From UBA5070 sp035352895 (lineage in GTDB: Bacteria > Fibrobacterota > Fibrobacteria > UBA5070), in contig DAOPYN010000005.1 in NCBI GenBank assembly GCA_035352895.1, positions 1 through 64,000 of the forward strand: a stretch of 64,000 nt of DNA, written 5' to 3'. The notes below the pieces were generated by a model. That model searched no databases, was not told the origin of the DNA, and saw only the letters and a list, made by a program, of their open reading frames with translations. Of the stretch, positions 51,096-60,188 are shown in pieces. The position numbers were made by a program, and so were the translations under genes. The stretch's first letter is position 1; each line of letters starts with the position of its first letter.

Positions 51096-52765
51096 TTCCA
51101 GCCGCGGGTCCGTCCCTCCAGATCCGCTGGATCGGGACGACCCGCGTCCTGACTCCGGTGGCGCTGTTCCTTTCCGCTCTGGTGGTGCCCGGAACGGAAC
51201 GGTTGTGGCTCTGGCTGGGACTCCACACGGTGGCCAATCTGGCCTATCTGGGGTTGCATTGGCGTTCCCATCCCTCCCAAGCGAAGCCTTCGGCTTGGTT
51301 GGATTGGTATCTGGGTGGGCTGTTTTGCTTCGATGTCTGGTTGGAGACCCTGGTGGTCGCCAGCGACGGAGGCATGCAGTCCGATTTCATCCTGCTGTTC
51401 GTCCTGACCGCCACCCTGGCCGGATTCCTGATGAGATACCAGGGGGCGCTGCTGGTGGCGATCGCGGGCCTGGTCCTGTTCGGATCCTTGGCCATGGGCC
51501 ATCTGGGGACGGGTTGGAGCGAGGCCTCCCTGGCCACGATTTCCCGTCCCACGGTGGTGTTTCGGACCATCATCATTGTGGGATTGGGGACCCTGGTCGG
51601 TTTCCTGACCGCGTATCTCTCCGACACGCTCCAGCGACAGAGAGCCCTTTCCGAGGACCAGGCGAGGGACCTCATGCTGGCGCGTCTGGATCTGGACGGT
51701 GTCCTGAATCGGCTCTCTTACGGGGTTCTTGTGATGGAGCCGCAGGGGAAGCTGCTGTATTTCAACCAGTCGGCGTGTTCCATTCTGCGTCATCCCCTGC
51801 ACCCCGGAGCGCGCCTGCAACAAGTCCTGGCCTCCGAAACCTGGGGTGCCGAACTGGTGGATGCCGTCCGCGAGGTGACCGAGGGGAGTGGTCCGAAGGT
51901 GGATCGGGAGGTGAGGATCAGTCCATCGGGCTGGATCCAGGTGCAGATCGCCGGGCAGTGGATGGATGGGCAGTTGCGCAACGTGGTGGTGGCGCTCCAG
52001 GACATTTCCGCCATCCGCAAGATGGAGGAGGAGGTGCGCTCCGGCGAACGGATGGCCACCATGGGGCACATGGCGGCCCGCATCGCCCACGAAATCCGCA
52101 ATCCGATGGCCTCCATCACGGGTTCCGCCCAGCTCTTGACCGACTCCATGGCTTCCTCCGAGGACGATCGCCAGCTGTTGGGCTTGATCCGTCGTGAATC
52201 GGAACGGCTGGATCGGATCCTTTCGGAATTCCTCGATTACTCCAGGCCGCGGACGCCATCGCCGCGTCCGACGGTCCTGACCGAGCTCCTTTCGGAGATC
52301 CGCGAGATGGTGCTGGCCAGGTTGGCGCGCGACGGTCGGGAAGGGGTCACCATCAAGACCAAGTGCCAAGGGGTCGGGGAAGTCATGATCGACCGGGACA
52401 TGGTCCTGCAGATCCTGTTCAATTTCGCCATCAACGGACTCCAGGCCATCCCTGAATCCATCCCGGGAATGATCCTCCTGGATGCCTCGGCGGATGCCGA
52501 ACAGATCCGTTTTCGGGTCCGCGACAACGGCGTGGGAATGTCTCCGGAGGTGTTGCGGAAGGTGGGAGAGGCGTTTTACACCACCCGTCAGGGGGGCGTC
52601 GGGCTGGGAGTTGCGATTTCTCGTCACCTAACCGCCTTGTTGGGTGGTACATTCAGGGTGCAGTCATTGGAGGGTCGAGGTACCGTCGTCGAAGTCGCCT
52701 TCCCGCAAGAGCAGAAACCAACAGGAACCGAGCATGGAGATCTCAACCAGACGAATCGGCACTAG
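51092..52765 (+). CDS. PilS-like membrane sensor histidine kinase
   Basis: A 557-residue kinase: about six membrane helices (residues 10-180), a PAS domain (LSYGVLVMEPQGKLLYFNQS), HisKA with H in ARIAHEIRNPMASI, and an intact ATPase domain (NFAINGLQAIPES, RVRDNGVGMSP, GVGLGVAISRHLT). Membrane topology and gene context match PilS, the sensor of pilin transcription; no PilR-type regulator is seen in the window. The GTG start overlaps pilC by 4 nt. Confidence 0.88.
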   Translation: MIPAAGPSLQIRWIGTTRVLTPVALFLSALVVPGTERLWLWLGLHTVANLAYLGLHWRSHPSQAKPSAWLDWYLGGLFCFDVWLETLVVASDGGMQSDFILLFVLTATLAGFLMRYQGALLVAIAGLVLFGSLAMGHLGTGWSEASLATISRPTVVFRTIIIVGLGTLVGFLTAYLSDTLQRQRALSEDQARDLMLARLDLDGVLNRLSYGVLVMEPQGKLLYFNQSACSILRHPLHPGARLQQVLASETWGAELVDAVREVTEGSGPKVDREVRISPSGWIQVQIAGQWMDGQLRNVVVALQDISAIRKMEEEVRSGERMATMGHMAARIAHEIRNPMASITGSAQLLTDSMASSEDDRQLLGLIRRESERLDRILSEFLDYSRPRTPSPRPTVLTELLSEIREMVLARLARDGREGVTIKTKCQGVGEVMIDRDMVLQILFNFAINGLQAIPESIPGMILLDASADAEQIRFRVRDNGVGMSPEVLRKVGEAFYTTRQGGVGLGVAISRHLTALLGGTFRVQSLEGRGTVVEVAFPQEQKPTGTEHGDLNQTNRH

Positions 52766-53075
52766 CCTCGTTCTCGACGTGGTAGGACAGATCAAGGGTG
52801 CCGATTCCAACGAATTTCGCGCGGTGGTCAAACGACTCCTGGAAGCCGCGGAAACGGATCTGGTGATCAACCTGGAACAGGTCGGTTTCATCGATTCCTC
52901 CGGGGTGGGCATGCTCATCCACTGCCTCCACGAGGTCCGCGCCCAAGGCGGCGATCTGCGGTTGGTCAAGCTCACCGAAGACATCCACGACCTCTTCGAG
53001 ATGGTGGCGATCGATCGCCTCTTCACGATCTACCCTTCGGAAGAGGAAATCCAACCTTTGCCGAGAAGGGGCTAA
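52734..53075 (+). CDS. STAS-domain anti-sigma-factor antagonist
   Basis: A 113-residue SpoIIAA-type STAS protein. It opens EISTRRIGTSLVLDVVGQIKG and has the switch serine region VGFIDSSGVGMLIHCL, where Ser is phosphorylated by an anti-sigma kinase in the family. It overlaps the PilS-like gene by 32 nt, so it is likely cotranscribed. No partner kinase (RsbW/SpoIIAB type) is seen nearby. Confidence 0.88.
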   Translation: MEISTRRIGTSLVLDVVGQIKGADSNEFRAVVKRLLEAAETDLVINLEQVGFIDSSGVGMLIHCLHEVRAQGGDLRLVKLTEDIHDLFEMVAIDRLFTIYPSEEEIQPLPRRG

Positions 53076-53117
53076 AGTCCTGGCTCGAATCTGCCGACAA
53101 ACTCCTGTGAGGGTGTC

Positions 53118-53414
53118 ATGAATATCACGGGAATCCATCAAGCAGGTGCATTGGCTCCCCTGCCCGAAGGGCAGAAGGGAAGCAAGTCCGCCGCTGCGGC
53201 TCCTTCTCCCCGGAAGGATCGGGTGGAGCTTTCCGGTTCGTCGGAAAAGCGCGACCCCACCTCGGCGGGCATCGCTGCCGTGGCCGCTGCCGGAGATCCC
53301 GTTCGGGACGACCGGGTCCAGGAAGTGCGCAAACGGCTGGAAGAGGGGTATTACGACCAGCCGGAGGTCATCGAGGCCACTGCCGATCGCCTCATGCGCA
53401 AGAAACTGGTCTGA
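53118..53414 (+). CDS. FlgM-like small protein
   Basis: A 98-residue protein. Residues 30-45 read KDRVELSGSSEKR, and the C-terminal helix region RVQEVRKRLEEGYYDQPEVIEATADRLM resembles the sigma-28-binding part of FlgM anti-sigma factors, except that the usual Y-x-V-D step is YYDQP. The N-terminus is low-complexity, as in FlgM. GAGGG precedes the ATG. No flagellar genes lie nearby, so the assignment is tentative. Confidence 0.5.
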   Translation: MNITGIHQAGALAPLPEGQKGSKSAAAAPSPRKDRVELSGSSEKRDPTSAGIAAVAAAGDPVRDDRVQEVRKRLEEGYYDQPEVIEATADRLMRKKLV

Positions 53415-54197
53415 TCAGGCCTTCCAGGCCCACACCAGAAGCCCGACCCCCAACACCAGTCGATACCAGGCGAAGGGGATGAAGGTGTTCGATCGCACGT
53501 AGCCCAGAAGCCATTTCACGGCCAGGAAGGCGACGACCGTGGCGGTGGCGAAGGCCACCAGGGTGTCGAAGGAAAGCAGTTGGGGCAGAGCTCCCGCCTT
53601 GACTTCCTTCAGGAGCTTGTAGCCTCCGGCGGCGAACATGGTGGGGATTCCCACAAGGAAGGAAAACTCCACCGCGACGGGGCGAGCCACTCCCACCAGC
53701 AATGCCGCCATCACGCACGCGCCGGATCGCGAGGTCCCTGGGAAGGCGGCGGCCACCAGCTGTGCGATGGCCACGGCGAAGACCATGGGCCAGGTGAAAC
53801 TGTCCGATGCGATCCGTGCCCGGGTTCGGCGCTCGATCAGGAAGATCACAGGCGCTCCCACCAGGGTGGCCACGGCGACGGGCAGCAGGGTTTCCGGCAG
53901 TTCGATCCCGGCTTTCTGGAGGGCCAGGCCACCGAAGCCGGTGATCAGGAAGGCGACCATCACCTGGTAGAGTTCCAGCCGCGTGGCGGGCTCCCGGATC
54001 TTCAGGATCCAGGAAGCGATCCGCTCCCGGAACACCAGGGCCGAAGCGAGGATGGGACCCACCTGCAAAAGCACGTTGAAGGCGTCCGACCGATGGGATC
54101 CCAGGAGATGCTCGGCGACGAGGATGTGGCCAGTGGAGGAAACGGGCAGGAACTCCGTCGCGCCCTCCACGATTCCGATGACGATGCTTTCGATCAT
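53415..54197 (-). CDS. uppP: Undecaprenyl-diphosphatase UppP (BacA)
   Basis: A 260-residue membrane phosphatase that recycles undecaprenyl pyrophosphate for cell-wall synthesis and gives bacitracin tolerance. Both catalytic motifs are present: GIVEGATEFLPVSSTGHILV and AAAFPGTSRSGACVMAAL, with about eight helices. ATG at 54197 is chosen because the family begins right there; a GTG at 54230 would add 11 codons and overlap the divergent kinase gene. Only 26 nt separate the two divergent starts. Confidence 0.95.
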   Translation of the reverse strand: MIESIVIGIVEGATEFLPVSSTGHILVAEHLLGSHRSDAFNVLLQVGPILASALVFRERIASWILKIREPATRLELYQVMVAFLITGFGGLALQKAGIELPETLLPVAVATLVGAPVIFLIERRTRARIASDSFTWPMVFAVAIAQLVAAAFPGTSRSGACVMAALLVGVARPVAVEFSFLVGIPTMFAAGGYKLLKEVKAGALPQLLSFDTLVAFATATVVAFLAVKWLLGYVRSNTFIPFAWYRLVLGVGLLVWAWKA

Positions 54198-54223
54198 AGC
54201 CGAGGAAACATAGGTTTCTTCCC

Positions 54224-55138
54224 ATGACACAGATCGTGGTGGTCGGGGCGAATCCGGCGTGGCAGAAAGTGGTCCGATGCGAGCGTCTGTCGCCTGGCGA
54301 GGTCGTGCGTGCGCGGCGGATCCAGTCCGGAGCCGCTGGCAAGGGATTCAATTGCGCCCAGGCGATCGCCTCGCTGGGGGAGCGGGTGGTGCTCGTTTCG
54401 GGAGTCGGAGAGGATGCGGAGGCTTGGCGTCAGGCGTGTCTGGACCACCGGCTGGAGGTGTTCGAACTGCCTCTGGAAGGCGAAACGCGCGCCGCGACCA
54501 CCGTCATCGAGGTGGATGGAAGGGTGACGGAAATCGTCGAAGAAGGCCCTCCGGCCTCCGCCCGTTCGCAGCACGTGCTGGAGGAACGATTGGCGGCCCA
54601 TCCCGTCCACCAACCCCTCGCCTTCTGCGGGACCTTTCCGGAAGGCTTCGACATGGCGGGAATCGCCTCGTGTCTGGAAGCGCGCACGGGTCTGGTGGTG
54701 GTCGATTCCATTCCTTTGGTGCGGGAACTCCTCCACCGGCCGGTGGTGTGTCCGGGGCTGGTGCTGAAGCTGAATTTCGCCGAGTGGAAATCCGTGGTGC
54801 AACACTGGACGGTGGACGGACTCCTGGCGGAGGTGCGCCATCGCTTGGGCGAAGTGGGCCTGGTGCTCACCGCGGGTGCCGATGGCGCCTACGCGGAAGA
54901 CGCCTCCGGACGGCGCCGACAGTATCCGGTTGCCCGTCACCCGGACCTCACCCAAGTCCATCCGATCGGAGCCGGTGATGCGTTCACGGCGGGGATGGTC
55001 GTGGGGCACGCCAGAGGACTGGGGTTCCTCGAAGCGTGCGCCTTCGGGTCGGTGGCCGCCCAGGTCTCATGTCGCCATCCGCTTCCTTCCCGGCTTGCCC
55101 GGGCCGAGGTCGACCACCTCTGGGCGGAAGTTTCTTGA
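54224..55138 (+). CDS. PfkB-family sugar kinase (1-phosphofructokinase/tagatose-6-P kinase type)
   Basis: A 304-residue ribokinase-fold protein. The start VVVGANPAWQKVVRCERLSPGEV and the sugar-binding AAGKGFNCAQAIASLG follow the FruK/LacC pattern. LTAGADGAY and the anion-hole/catalytic motif PIGAGDAFTAGM are near the C-terminus. The substrate is a phosphosugar by family, but the exact one is unknown. The stop overlaps the mqnB start as TTGA. Confidence 0.85.
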   Translation: MTQIVVVGANPAWQKVVRCERLSPGEVVRARRIQSGAAGKGFNCAQAIASLGERVVLVSGVGEDAEAWRQACLDHRLEVFELPLEGETRAATTVIEVDGRVTEIVEEGPPASARSQHVLEERLAAHPVHQPLAFCGTFPEGFDMAGIASCLEARTGLVVVDSIPLVRELLHRPVVCPGLVLKLNFAEWKSVVQHWTVDGLLAEVRHRLGEVGLVLTAGADGAYAEDASGRRRQYPVARHPDLTQVHPIGAGDAFTAGMVVGHARGLGFLEACAFGSVAAQVSCRHPLPSRLARAEVDHLWAEVS

Positions 55139-55737
55139 ATCCTTCCCGCATCCTCTGGGTGGCGGCCACCGCACGGGAGGCCGCCGTGGTCCCCCCTGGC
55201 AACCGGGTGGTCGTCAGTGGAGTGGGTGCGGCGAGCGCCGCACTGCGGTTGGGCCTGGCCTTGCAACGCCAACCGGCGGATCTTGTCGTCGGGGTGGGCG
55301 TTGCGGGTGCCTTTCCCGCTTCGGGTCTGGTTCTGGGGCAGGTCGTTGCCGTGGCATCGGAGGCATTCATGGACCTTGGAGCGGAGGATGGGGATCGCCA
55401 CCTGGACCTGTGGTCGCTGGGGTTCGATCCGGGGCATCCCTCCCGGTATGAATTGCGCATCCCCGACGCCTGCGCGGATCTGGTCGCGGTCCGCGCCGGT
55501 ACCTGCTCCCTTTGCACCGGCACCGAAAGCACGCGCAGGCTGCGCGAAGAGGCGGGTTTCCAGTTGGAATCGATGGAGGGCGCCGCTTGGGCCATGGCCT
55601 GCTGGCAGCAAGGGGTGCCGTTCTGCGAACTCCGGTCCATTTCCAACTTCTGCGGTCCTCGAGATCGCCTCGCTTGGCGGCTCGACGATGCGCTCCTCTC
55701 CCTGAAACGCCATCTGGAGGAATCGTGGGTGATCTGA
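55135..55737 (+). CDS. mqnB: Futalosine hydrolase
   Basis: A 200-residue nucleoside-phosphorylase-fold enzyme that removes the base from futalosine in the alternative menaquinone pathway. Recognised blocks are VSGVGAASAALRLGLAL, VGVGVAGAFPASGLVLGQVV, SEAFMDLGAEDG and the specificity segment LESMEGAAWAMAC. The TTG start overlaps the kinase stop; mqnD starts 13 nt before its end. Confidence 0.88.
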   Translation: MNPSRILWVAATAREAAVVPPGNRVVVSGVGAASAALRLGLALQRQPADLVVGVGVAGAFPASGLVLGQVVAVASEAFMDLGAEDGDRHLDLWSLGFDPGHPSRYELRIPDACADLVAVRAGTCSLCTGTESTRRLREEAGFQLESMEGAAWAMACWQQGVPFCELRSISNFCGPRDRLAWRLDDALLSLKRHLEESWVI

Positions 55738-56576
55738 ATCTGAACCTGGCGATCAGCCCTTGCCCCAACGACACGTTCCTGTTCGAATCGCTGGTCGGGC
55801 AGGTGGTCGCTGCGGGAGGGACCGTATCCTTCCTGGACATCGCCCAGCTCAACCAATTGCACGATGCCCCTTCTCCGCCCGATGTGGTCAAGGTCTCGTG
55901 CGCCCAGGCACCCCTGTTCCATGGCCGCTACCGGCTTTTGCGATGCGGGGGAGCCTTCGCCCGTGCCGTGGGGCCACTGGTCCTGGAACGGGCACAGCCG
56001 ACCGGCGAGGGCGTGGGTCTGCCCGGCGAAGGCACCACCGCGCACATCCTCTGGAGGATGTGGTCGGCGTTCCAGGGCATCCAGGATCCCAGGGAGGAGT
56101 TCGATCGGTTCGATCGACTGCCCGCACGGCTGGCATCCGGGGATTGGCGTCGAGCGGTGGTGATCCATGAAAGTCGCTTCACCTACCGCGAAGCCGGTCT
56201 GGTGGAAGAGGCCGATCTGGGCTCTTTCTGGGATCGGCAGACCGGGTTGCCCGTGCCCCTGGGGTGTGTCCTGGTGCGACGGGATCTCGGCGAGGCCGCC
56301 GCAGGCCGCATCGCCTCCATCCTGGTGGAAGGTGCACGTCGGGCCATGTCGCGGCCGGATCCTTCCACCGCTTTCGTCCAGGAACACGCGGCGGAGATGT
56401 CGCCGGAAGTCCAGGCCCTGCACATCCGCACCTACGCCAACGAACGCTCCCTGGATTGCGGCCAGGAAGGGCTGGATGCGTTGCTGCGGTTGTGGAAGGA
56501 GGCGAGCGCCATCCGTTCCTGGGACCTGGAAGAGACCGTCCTGCGAGACTGGGTGCGGGATTCCATCGGGGGGTGA
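55725..56576 (+). CDS. mqnD: 1,4-dihydroxy-6-naphthoate synthase
   Basis: A 283-residue MqnA/MqnD-family enzyme of the futalosine menaquinone route, converting cyclic dehypoxanthine futalosine to 1,4-dihydroxy-6-naphthoate. The diagnostic start is LAISPCPNDTFLFESL; PGEGTTAHILW and VIHESRFTYREAGL follow. GTG at 55725 has GGAGG 4 nt upstream. Its overlap with mqnB supports the pathway assignment. The remaining mqn genes lie outside the window. Confidence 0.92.
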   Translation: MGDLNLNLAISPCPNDTFLFESLVGQVVAAGGTVSFLDIAQLNQLHDAPSPPDVVKVSCAQAPLFHGRYRLLRCGGAFARAVGPLVLERAQPTGEGVGLPGEGTTAHILWRMWSAFQGIQDPREEFDRFDRLPARLASGDWRRAVVIHESRFTYREAGLVEEADLGSFWDRQTGLPVPLGCVLVRRDLGEAAAGRIASILVEGARRAMSRPDPSTAFVQEHAAEMSPEVQALHIRTYANERSLDCGQEGLDALLRLWKEASAIRSWDLEETVLRDWVRDSIGG

Positions 56577-56729
56577 ACCCGACGGGCTCCCGGTTTCCAG
56601 CCAGCCAGCCACGTAGGTGACCATAGAGGGCGGAAAAGGAAAAACAGGAAGAAATGCTCGGGCAGGACCCCAAGGCCCGAGAGTACATTCCAGCGGACCT
56701 TGGACATATCCACACCCAACACAACCAGA

Positions 56730-57686
56730 ATGGACCGCTTTGGAATCGCGTCCGTTTCCGTGCTCCCGCGGTGGGCGGTGACGTTGCTGGTGGTGGCCCT
56801 GGCTGGAACGGATATCCATGCCATGGACTCCAATCCGGTCTCCTGCCTGTCCCTGAGTCCCTTCAGGGCGGTCTCCTCGCTTCAAGGAGCGCCCAACCAG
56901 GCGGCGGAAACCCTGCGGGAACAGGTACTCGCAAATCTCCAAAGCCAGCAGGATTCACTTTGGGTGTTCCATGCGGCCGGAGCCTGTCCCCAGGATCTTG
57001 CCGTCCTGGACGTCTTCCAGAAGCCGGAGGACCTGGTGGCTACGCCGCAGGGGAATTCCCTGCGCTTTCGTCTGGAATGGCGGCAGATCCAGGGAACCAC
57101 CGAATTCTTCCTGCCCCTGCCCGCCAAGCAGCTTCCTTCTGCGGTTTCCGTTTCCCAACAGTTGCGTGCGGTCGCCCGCCAGATGCTGGCGCGGGTGGAC
57201 GTCCGGTCCACCCCCGATTCCGTTTCCTTCCAGGTGGTCTCCGTATCGGGAAAACACCCCTTGCGGACCACCCCCGATTGGTTCCTTGTGCCTCCGGGCC
57301 CCCTGTCCATGGAGTTCCGGCATCGCGATCTGGTTCGCCGTCGCGACACCCTGCTTGCCAGCGGGGGCCTCTACGAAGTGGGCATCGACTTCACCCCCAA
57401 ACGGGTGGTGCTCTCCTCGGGGATCGAGTCGTCGCCCAAGAAGCGCCGGACCTGGCCTGCGTGGGCCGCGGTCGGGGTGGCTCTGGCTGGTTCGGCATGG
57501 ACCACCTACCAGCAGGAACAGGCGCAGAAAGCCTATTCATCGCTGGGGCCCGACGATCACCCGGATGCATTCGATCGCAAATGGTCGGATTTGCAGGACG
57601 CGAATCGACTTCGCAACATCTGCCTGGGGGTCACCTTGGTATTGACGGGAGGTGCGGGCTGGTTGGAATGGGATTCCACGCACTAG
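56730..57686 (+). CDS. Exported hypothetical protein with C-terminal membrane helices
   Basis: A 318-residue protein. Residues 1-30 are a signal peptide (RWAVTLLVVALAGTDIHAMD). The middle is probably beta-rich, with a PEGA-like stretch FLVPPGPLSMEFRHRDL near residue 195. Two hydrophobic helices at the C-terminus (WAAVGVALAGSAWTTY and ICLGVTLVLTGGAGW) flank a charged loop. The architecture resembles proteins that link a periplasmic domain to the membrane, but no family is assigned. Upstream in-frame TTG at 56700 is less likely. Confidence 0.6.
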   Translation: MDRFGIASVSVLPRWAVTLLVVALAGTDIHAMDSNPVSCLSLSPFRAVSSLQGAPNQAAETLREQVLANLQSQQDSLWVFHAAGACPQDLAVLDVFQKPEDLVATPQGNSLRFRLEWRQIQGTTEFFLPLPAKQLPSAVSVSQQLRAVARQMLARVDVRSTPDSVSFQVVSVSGKHPLRTTPDWFLVPPGPLSMEFRHRDLVRRRDTLLASGGLYEVGIDFTPKRVVLSSGIESSPKKRRTWPAWAAVGVALAGSAWTTYQQEQAQKAYSSLGPDDHPDAFDRKWSDLQDANRLRNICLGVTLVLTGGAGWLEWDSTH

Positions 57687-57747
57687 ATTTCCTAAAGGAG
57701 TAAGATCCAATCTCCCAGAGTAGGAATCCTTTTTTCCGACGGGTGCG

Positions 57748-58353
57748 ATGAACCAGACCAGCCGCCATGGCGACCTAGGAAACGTGACGGTCACCGACGA
57801 AGATCTCGCCGCTCGCGCCGCCACGGGAGACGAACGTGCATTCCTTGAGCTTTATCGGAAACATCGGCGGTATGTCCTCACGCTGGTCGTGCGCACTTCC
57901 GGTCGACCGGAAGATGCCGAAGACCTCGTCCAGGAGAGCTTCTTCCAGCTGCACCGCAGCCTGGGATCGTTCTCCGGTCGGTCGAGCTTCCGCACCTGGT
58001 TCCACGGCATCGTCGTACGGGTCTGCCACAGCGCCACTCGAAACCGCCTGGCCCAGCGCCGGCGCGGCGACGCCGATGCCGAGCACATGGACGAGGAACG
58101 GATGGAAACCGAAGTGGGGGGCGATGGACGCGACCACGCTTCCCAACATGCGCTCAAGGACTGGATCCAAGGTTGCCTGGACCACCTGCCACTCCTGCAC
58201 CGACTTCCCCTGGTCCTGCACATCTATTCGGGATTGGACCTTGGAGACATCTCGCGGATCCTCTCCATCCCGGAGGGATCGGTCAAATCGCGATTGTTCC
58301 ACGCCAGAAAGCGCATCGCGCTTTGTTTGCAACAGCGGGAGGCCCAGCCATGA
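57748..58353 (+). CDS. ECF-type RNA polymerase sigma factor
   Basis: A 201-residue sigma-70 family protein with region 2 (ERAFLELYRKHRRYVLTLVV, DAEDLVQESFFQLHRSL) and region 4 (HLPLLHRLPLVLHIYSGLDLGDISRIL, SVKSRLFHARKRI), joined by an acidic linker. The following FecR-like gene overlaps by 4 nt and is the probable anti-sigma or signalling partner. The target promoters are unknown. Confidence 0.9.
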   Translation: MNQTSRHGDLGNVTVTDEDLAARAATGDERAFLELYRKHRRYVLTLVVRTSGRPEDAEDLVQESFFQLHRSLGSFSGRSSFRTWFHGIVVRVCHSATRNRLAQRRRGDADAEHMDEERMETEVGGDGRDHASQHALKDWIQGCLDHLPLLHRLPLVLHIYSGLDLGDISRILSIPEGSVKSRLFHARKRIALCLQQREAQP

Positions 58354-59492
58354 GCGCTGAACGCGACTGGGAAAAGACCCTTCGGGAGCACCAATACGAT
58401 CTGCCGGCCCAGACTTGGCAACGCATGGAAAACGACATGCGCGGTTGGTTGGCTTCGCAGGCTCGCCAGGCACAGACCGCCCCTTTGCCAGCTCTGGCTC
58501 CCTGGTGGGCCGCTTGGTTGCGTCCTTCCCGATGGGGAGTCGCCTTGGCGGGGCTCGCCTTGGCGGGTGTGGTATTCCATTTCCAGAGCCGCGATCCCGG
58601 ATCCTTGGATTGGGAAGCCGGACAGGCTCGTGTGTTCGACGGGGGCCAGCAGGTCGCGTGGGAAGATGCGCGATGCGAGGTCCAGGGCACCAACGCCCAC
58701 CTCACTCTCTCCAGGATGGATGAGCAGACCATCCAATTGCGGATGGATCAGGGGCAGGCGACGTTCCATGTCCAACCCCGCCGTGCTGGCGAAACGTTCC
58801 AGGTAGATCTCGCCAAGGATTGCCAGGTGCAGGTGGTGGGGACCACCTTCACGGTGGGAGTGGATTCCCTGAAAGCCTGGGTGGATGTCCAGGAAGGACG
58901 TGTGCGTCTGCAGGCGGCCGGGGAAGGTCAATTTGTCGATCCTGGCGCGAGGGCGCAATGTCCCGATTCCCGGAAGGCCTCGGCGAATCCCATGCCCAAG
59001 TCGGATTCAGCCAGGACGGAGGATGCACCGCCCACCATTCCGGTGGCGGCCTCCCAGCCCGTTTCGGTGCAAGTGGAGGTTCCTGCCTGCAACGAACCCG
59101 GGCCTTGCGTGACGGTTCTTTCCAATTTCGTACGACAGCATCCCGGTCATCCGGCGGTGTCCGAAGTGGCCTTGCGCTGGGGCCGCCTGGCCGCCCGCGG
59201 CGGGGATCCGCGGGATGCGCTGGTGGGGTATTCCCACGTGAAGTCGCCCGTGTTGGCACCCATGGCCAGGCTGGAGTCGCTCCAGTTGCGAGCTCGGGAA
59301 TTCGGAGAGCAGGCAGCGGTTGCCGACTCGTTGGATCGTTGGTTGGCCGGACTGAAGGAATCGCATCCCCTCTTCAAACCTGTGGCCCAGCTTCGTGTGG
59401 AGTTGTACCGCCGCCAAGGCAATGATTCCGGAGCCCGGAGCCTGGAGGAGCGGATTTCCGGATCCGCCACCGCCCAGACGCGAGGACGGTGA
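58350..59492 (+). CDS. FecR-domain protein, probable sigma regulator
   Basis: A 380-residue protein with a cytoplasmic N-terminus of about 65 residues, one membrane helix (WGVALAGLALAGVVFHF) and a periplasmic FecR-like beta domain. That domain has RVFDGGQQVAWED and the hallmark VQVVGTTFTVGVDSLKAWVDVQEGRV in two adjoining blocks around residues 165-190. A Pro/Ala-rich linker and a helical TPR-like C-terminal region follow. FecR proteins pass a surface signal to an ECF sigma factor, fitting its overlap with the sigma gene. Confidence 0.85.
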   Translation: MSAERDWEKTLREHQYDLPAQTWQRMENDMRGWLASQARQAQTAPLPALAPWWAAWLRPSRWGVALAGLALAGVVFHFQSRDPGSLDWEAGQARVFDGGQQVAWEDARCEVQGTNAHLTLSRMDEQTIQLRMDQGQATFHVQPRRAGETFQVDLAKDCQVQVVGTTFTVGVDSLKAWVDVQEGRVRLQAAGEGQFVDPGARAQCPDSRKASANPMPKSDSARTEDAPPTIPVAASQPVSVQVEVPACNEPGPCVTVLSNFVRQHPGHPAVSEVALRWGRLAARGGDPRDALVGYSHVKSPVLAPMARLESLQLRAREFGEQAAVADSLDRWLAGLKESHPLFKPVAQLRVELYRRQGNDSGARSLEERISGSATAQTRGR

Positions 59493-60178
59493 GAAGGGGG
59501 GCGATCCTTTTTGCCCTCGCCTGGATCGCGGGGTGTGCGGAAAGGGACAACCCCTTCGATCCGTTGAATCTGTCCTCTCGTCCTGATTCGGGAACCAAGG
59601 TCGACATCTTGGTTCCCAAGTTGCGAGACCACGTGAAGGTCCTGATGGAGGATTCCGCCAAAAAGTACCAAGGGATGCCCAATCCTCCGTATGCGGGAAA
59701 CTTGATGAGTGCCTTGTCCACAATGGTTCCCGGCGACACCCTCTACATCTACGGGGGCGGAGGGGAATATACGCTCTCAGGGCAGATCACGATCGCGAAG
59801 AAGGGTGCATTGGGGCATCCGATCGTGATCCGGTCTTTTGGTGGTCAGGTGGTTTTACGGTCGAATCCGCCTCCCGATAAGGAGAGATATCAGAAGTTTT
59901 GCTTGGAGATCCTGGAATCTCACGTCAAGATCGTCGGGCTCACCTGCATTGGTGGGAAGGAGTACGGACTCAAGGCCGGCAATGAGGACCTGCCGACAGA
60001 TGGTTCCCTGGAGCTGGACTCTGTCCGGTTGGAGAACCCGACCAATGGAATTGCGGTTACCAATCTTCGCGGACCGGTTGTCATCCGGAACTTGGTCATC
60101 CAAGGAGCTGCCCAGAACGTCATCCCAGTGAAACTTGTGGAAAACCTTTCCTTGGACACCAGCAATATCTTCTGGTGA
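59489..60178 (+). CDS. Lipoprotein with right-handed beta-helix repeats
   Basis: A 229-residue protein. The N-terminus LFALAWIAGCAERDNPFDP is a lipoprotein signal with lipobox IAGC. From residue 75 on, strand-turn repeats (GDTLYIYGGGGEYTLSGQ, IVIRSFGGQVVLRS, VKIVGLTCIGG, GIAVTNLRGPVVIRNLVI) indicate a pectate-lyase-like parallel beta-helix. It stops early for such folds and may be truncated. The GTG start overlaps the FecR-like gene, so it is the third gene of the sigma operon and a possible surface sensor or output. Confidence 0.7.
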   Translation: MRRGAILFALAWIAGCAERDNPFDPLNLSSRPDSGTKVDILVPKLRDHVKVLMEDSAKKYQGMPNPPYAGNLMSALSTMVPGDTLYIYGGGGEYTLSGQITIAKKGALGHPIVIRSFGGQVVLRSNPPPDKERYQKFCLEILESHVKIVGLTCIGGKEYGLKAGNEDLPTDGSLELDSVRLENPTNGIAVTNLRGPVVIRNLVIQGAAQNVIPVKLVENLSLDTSNIFW

Positions 60179-60188
60179 GACGGTTCCC

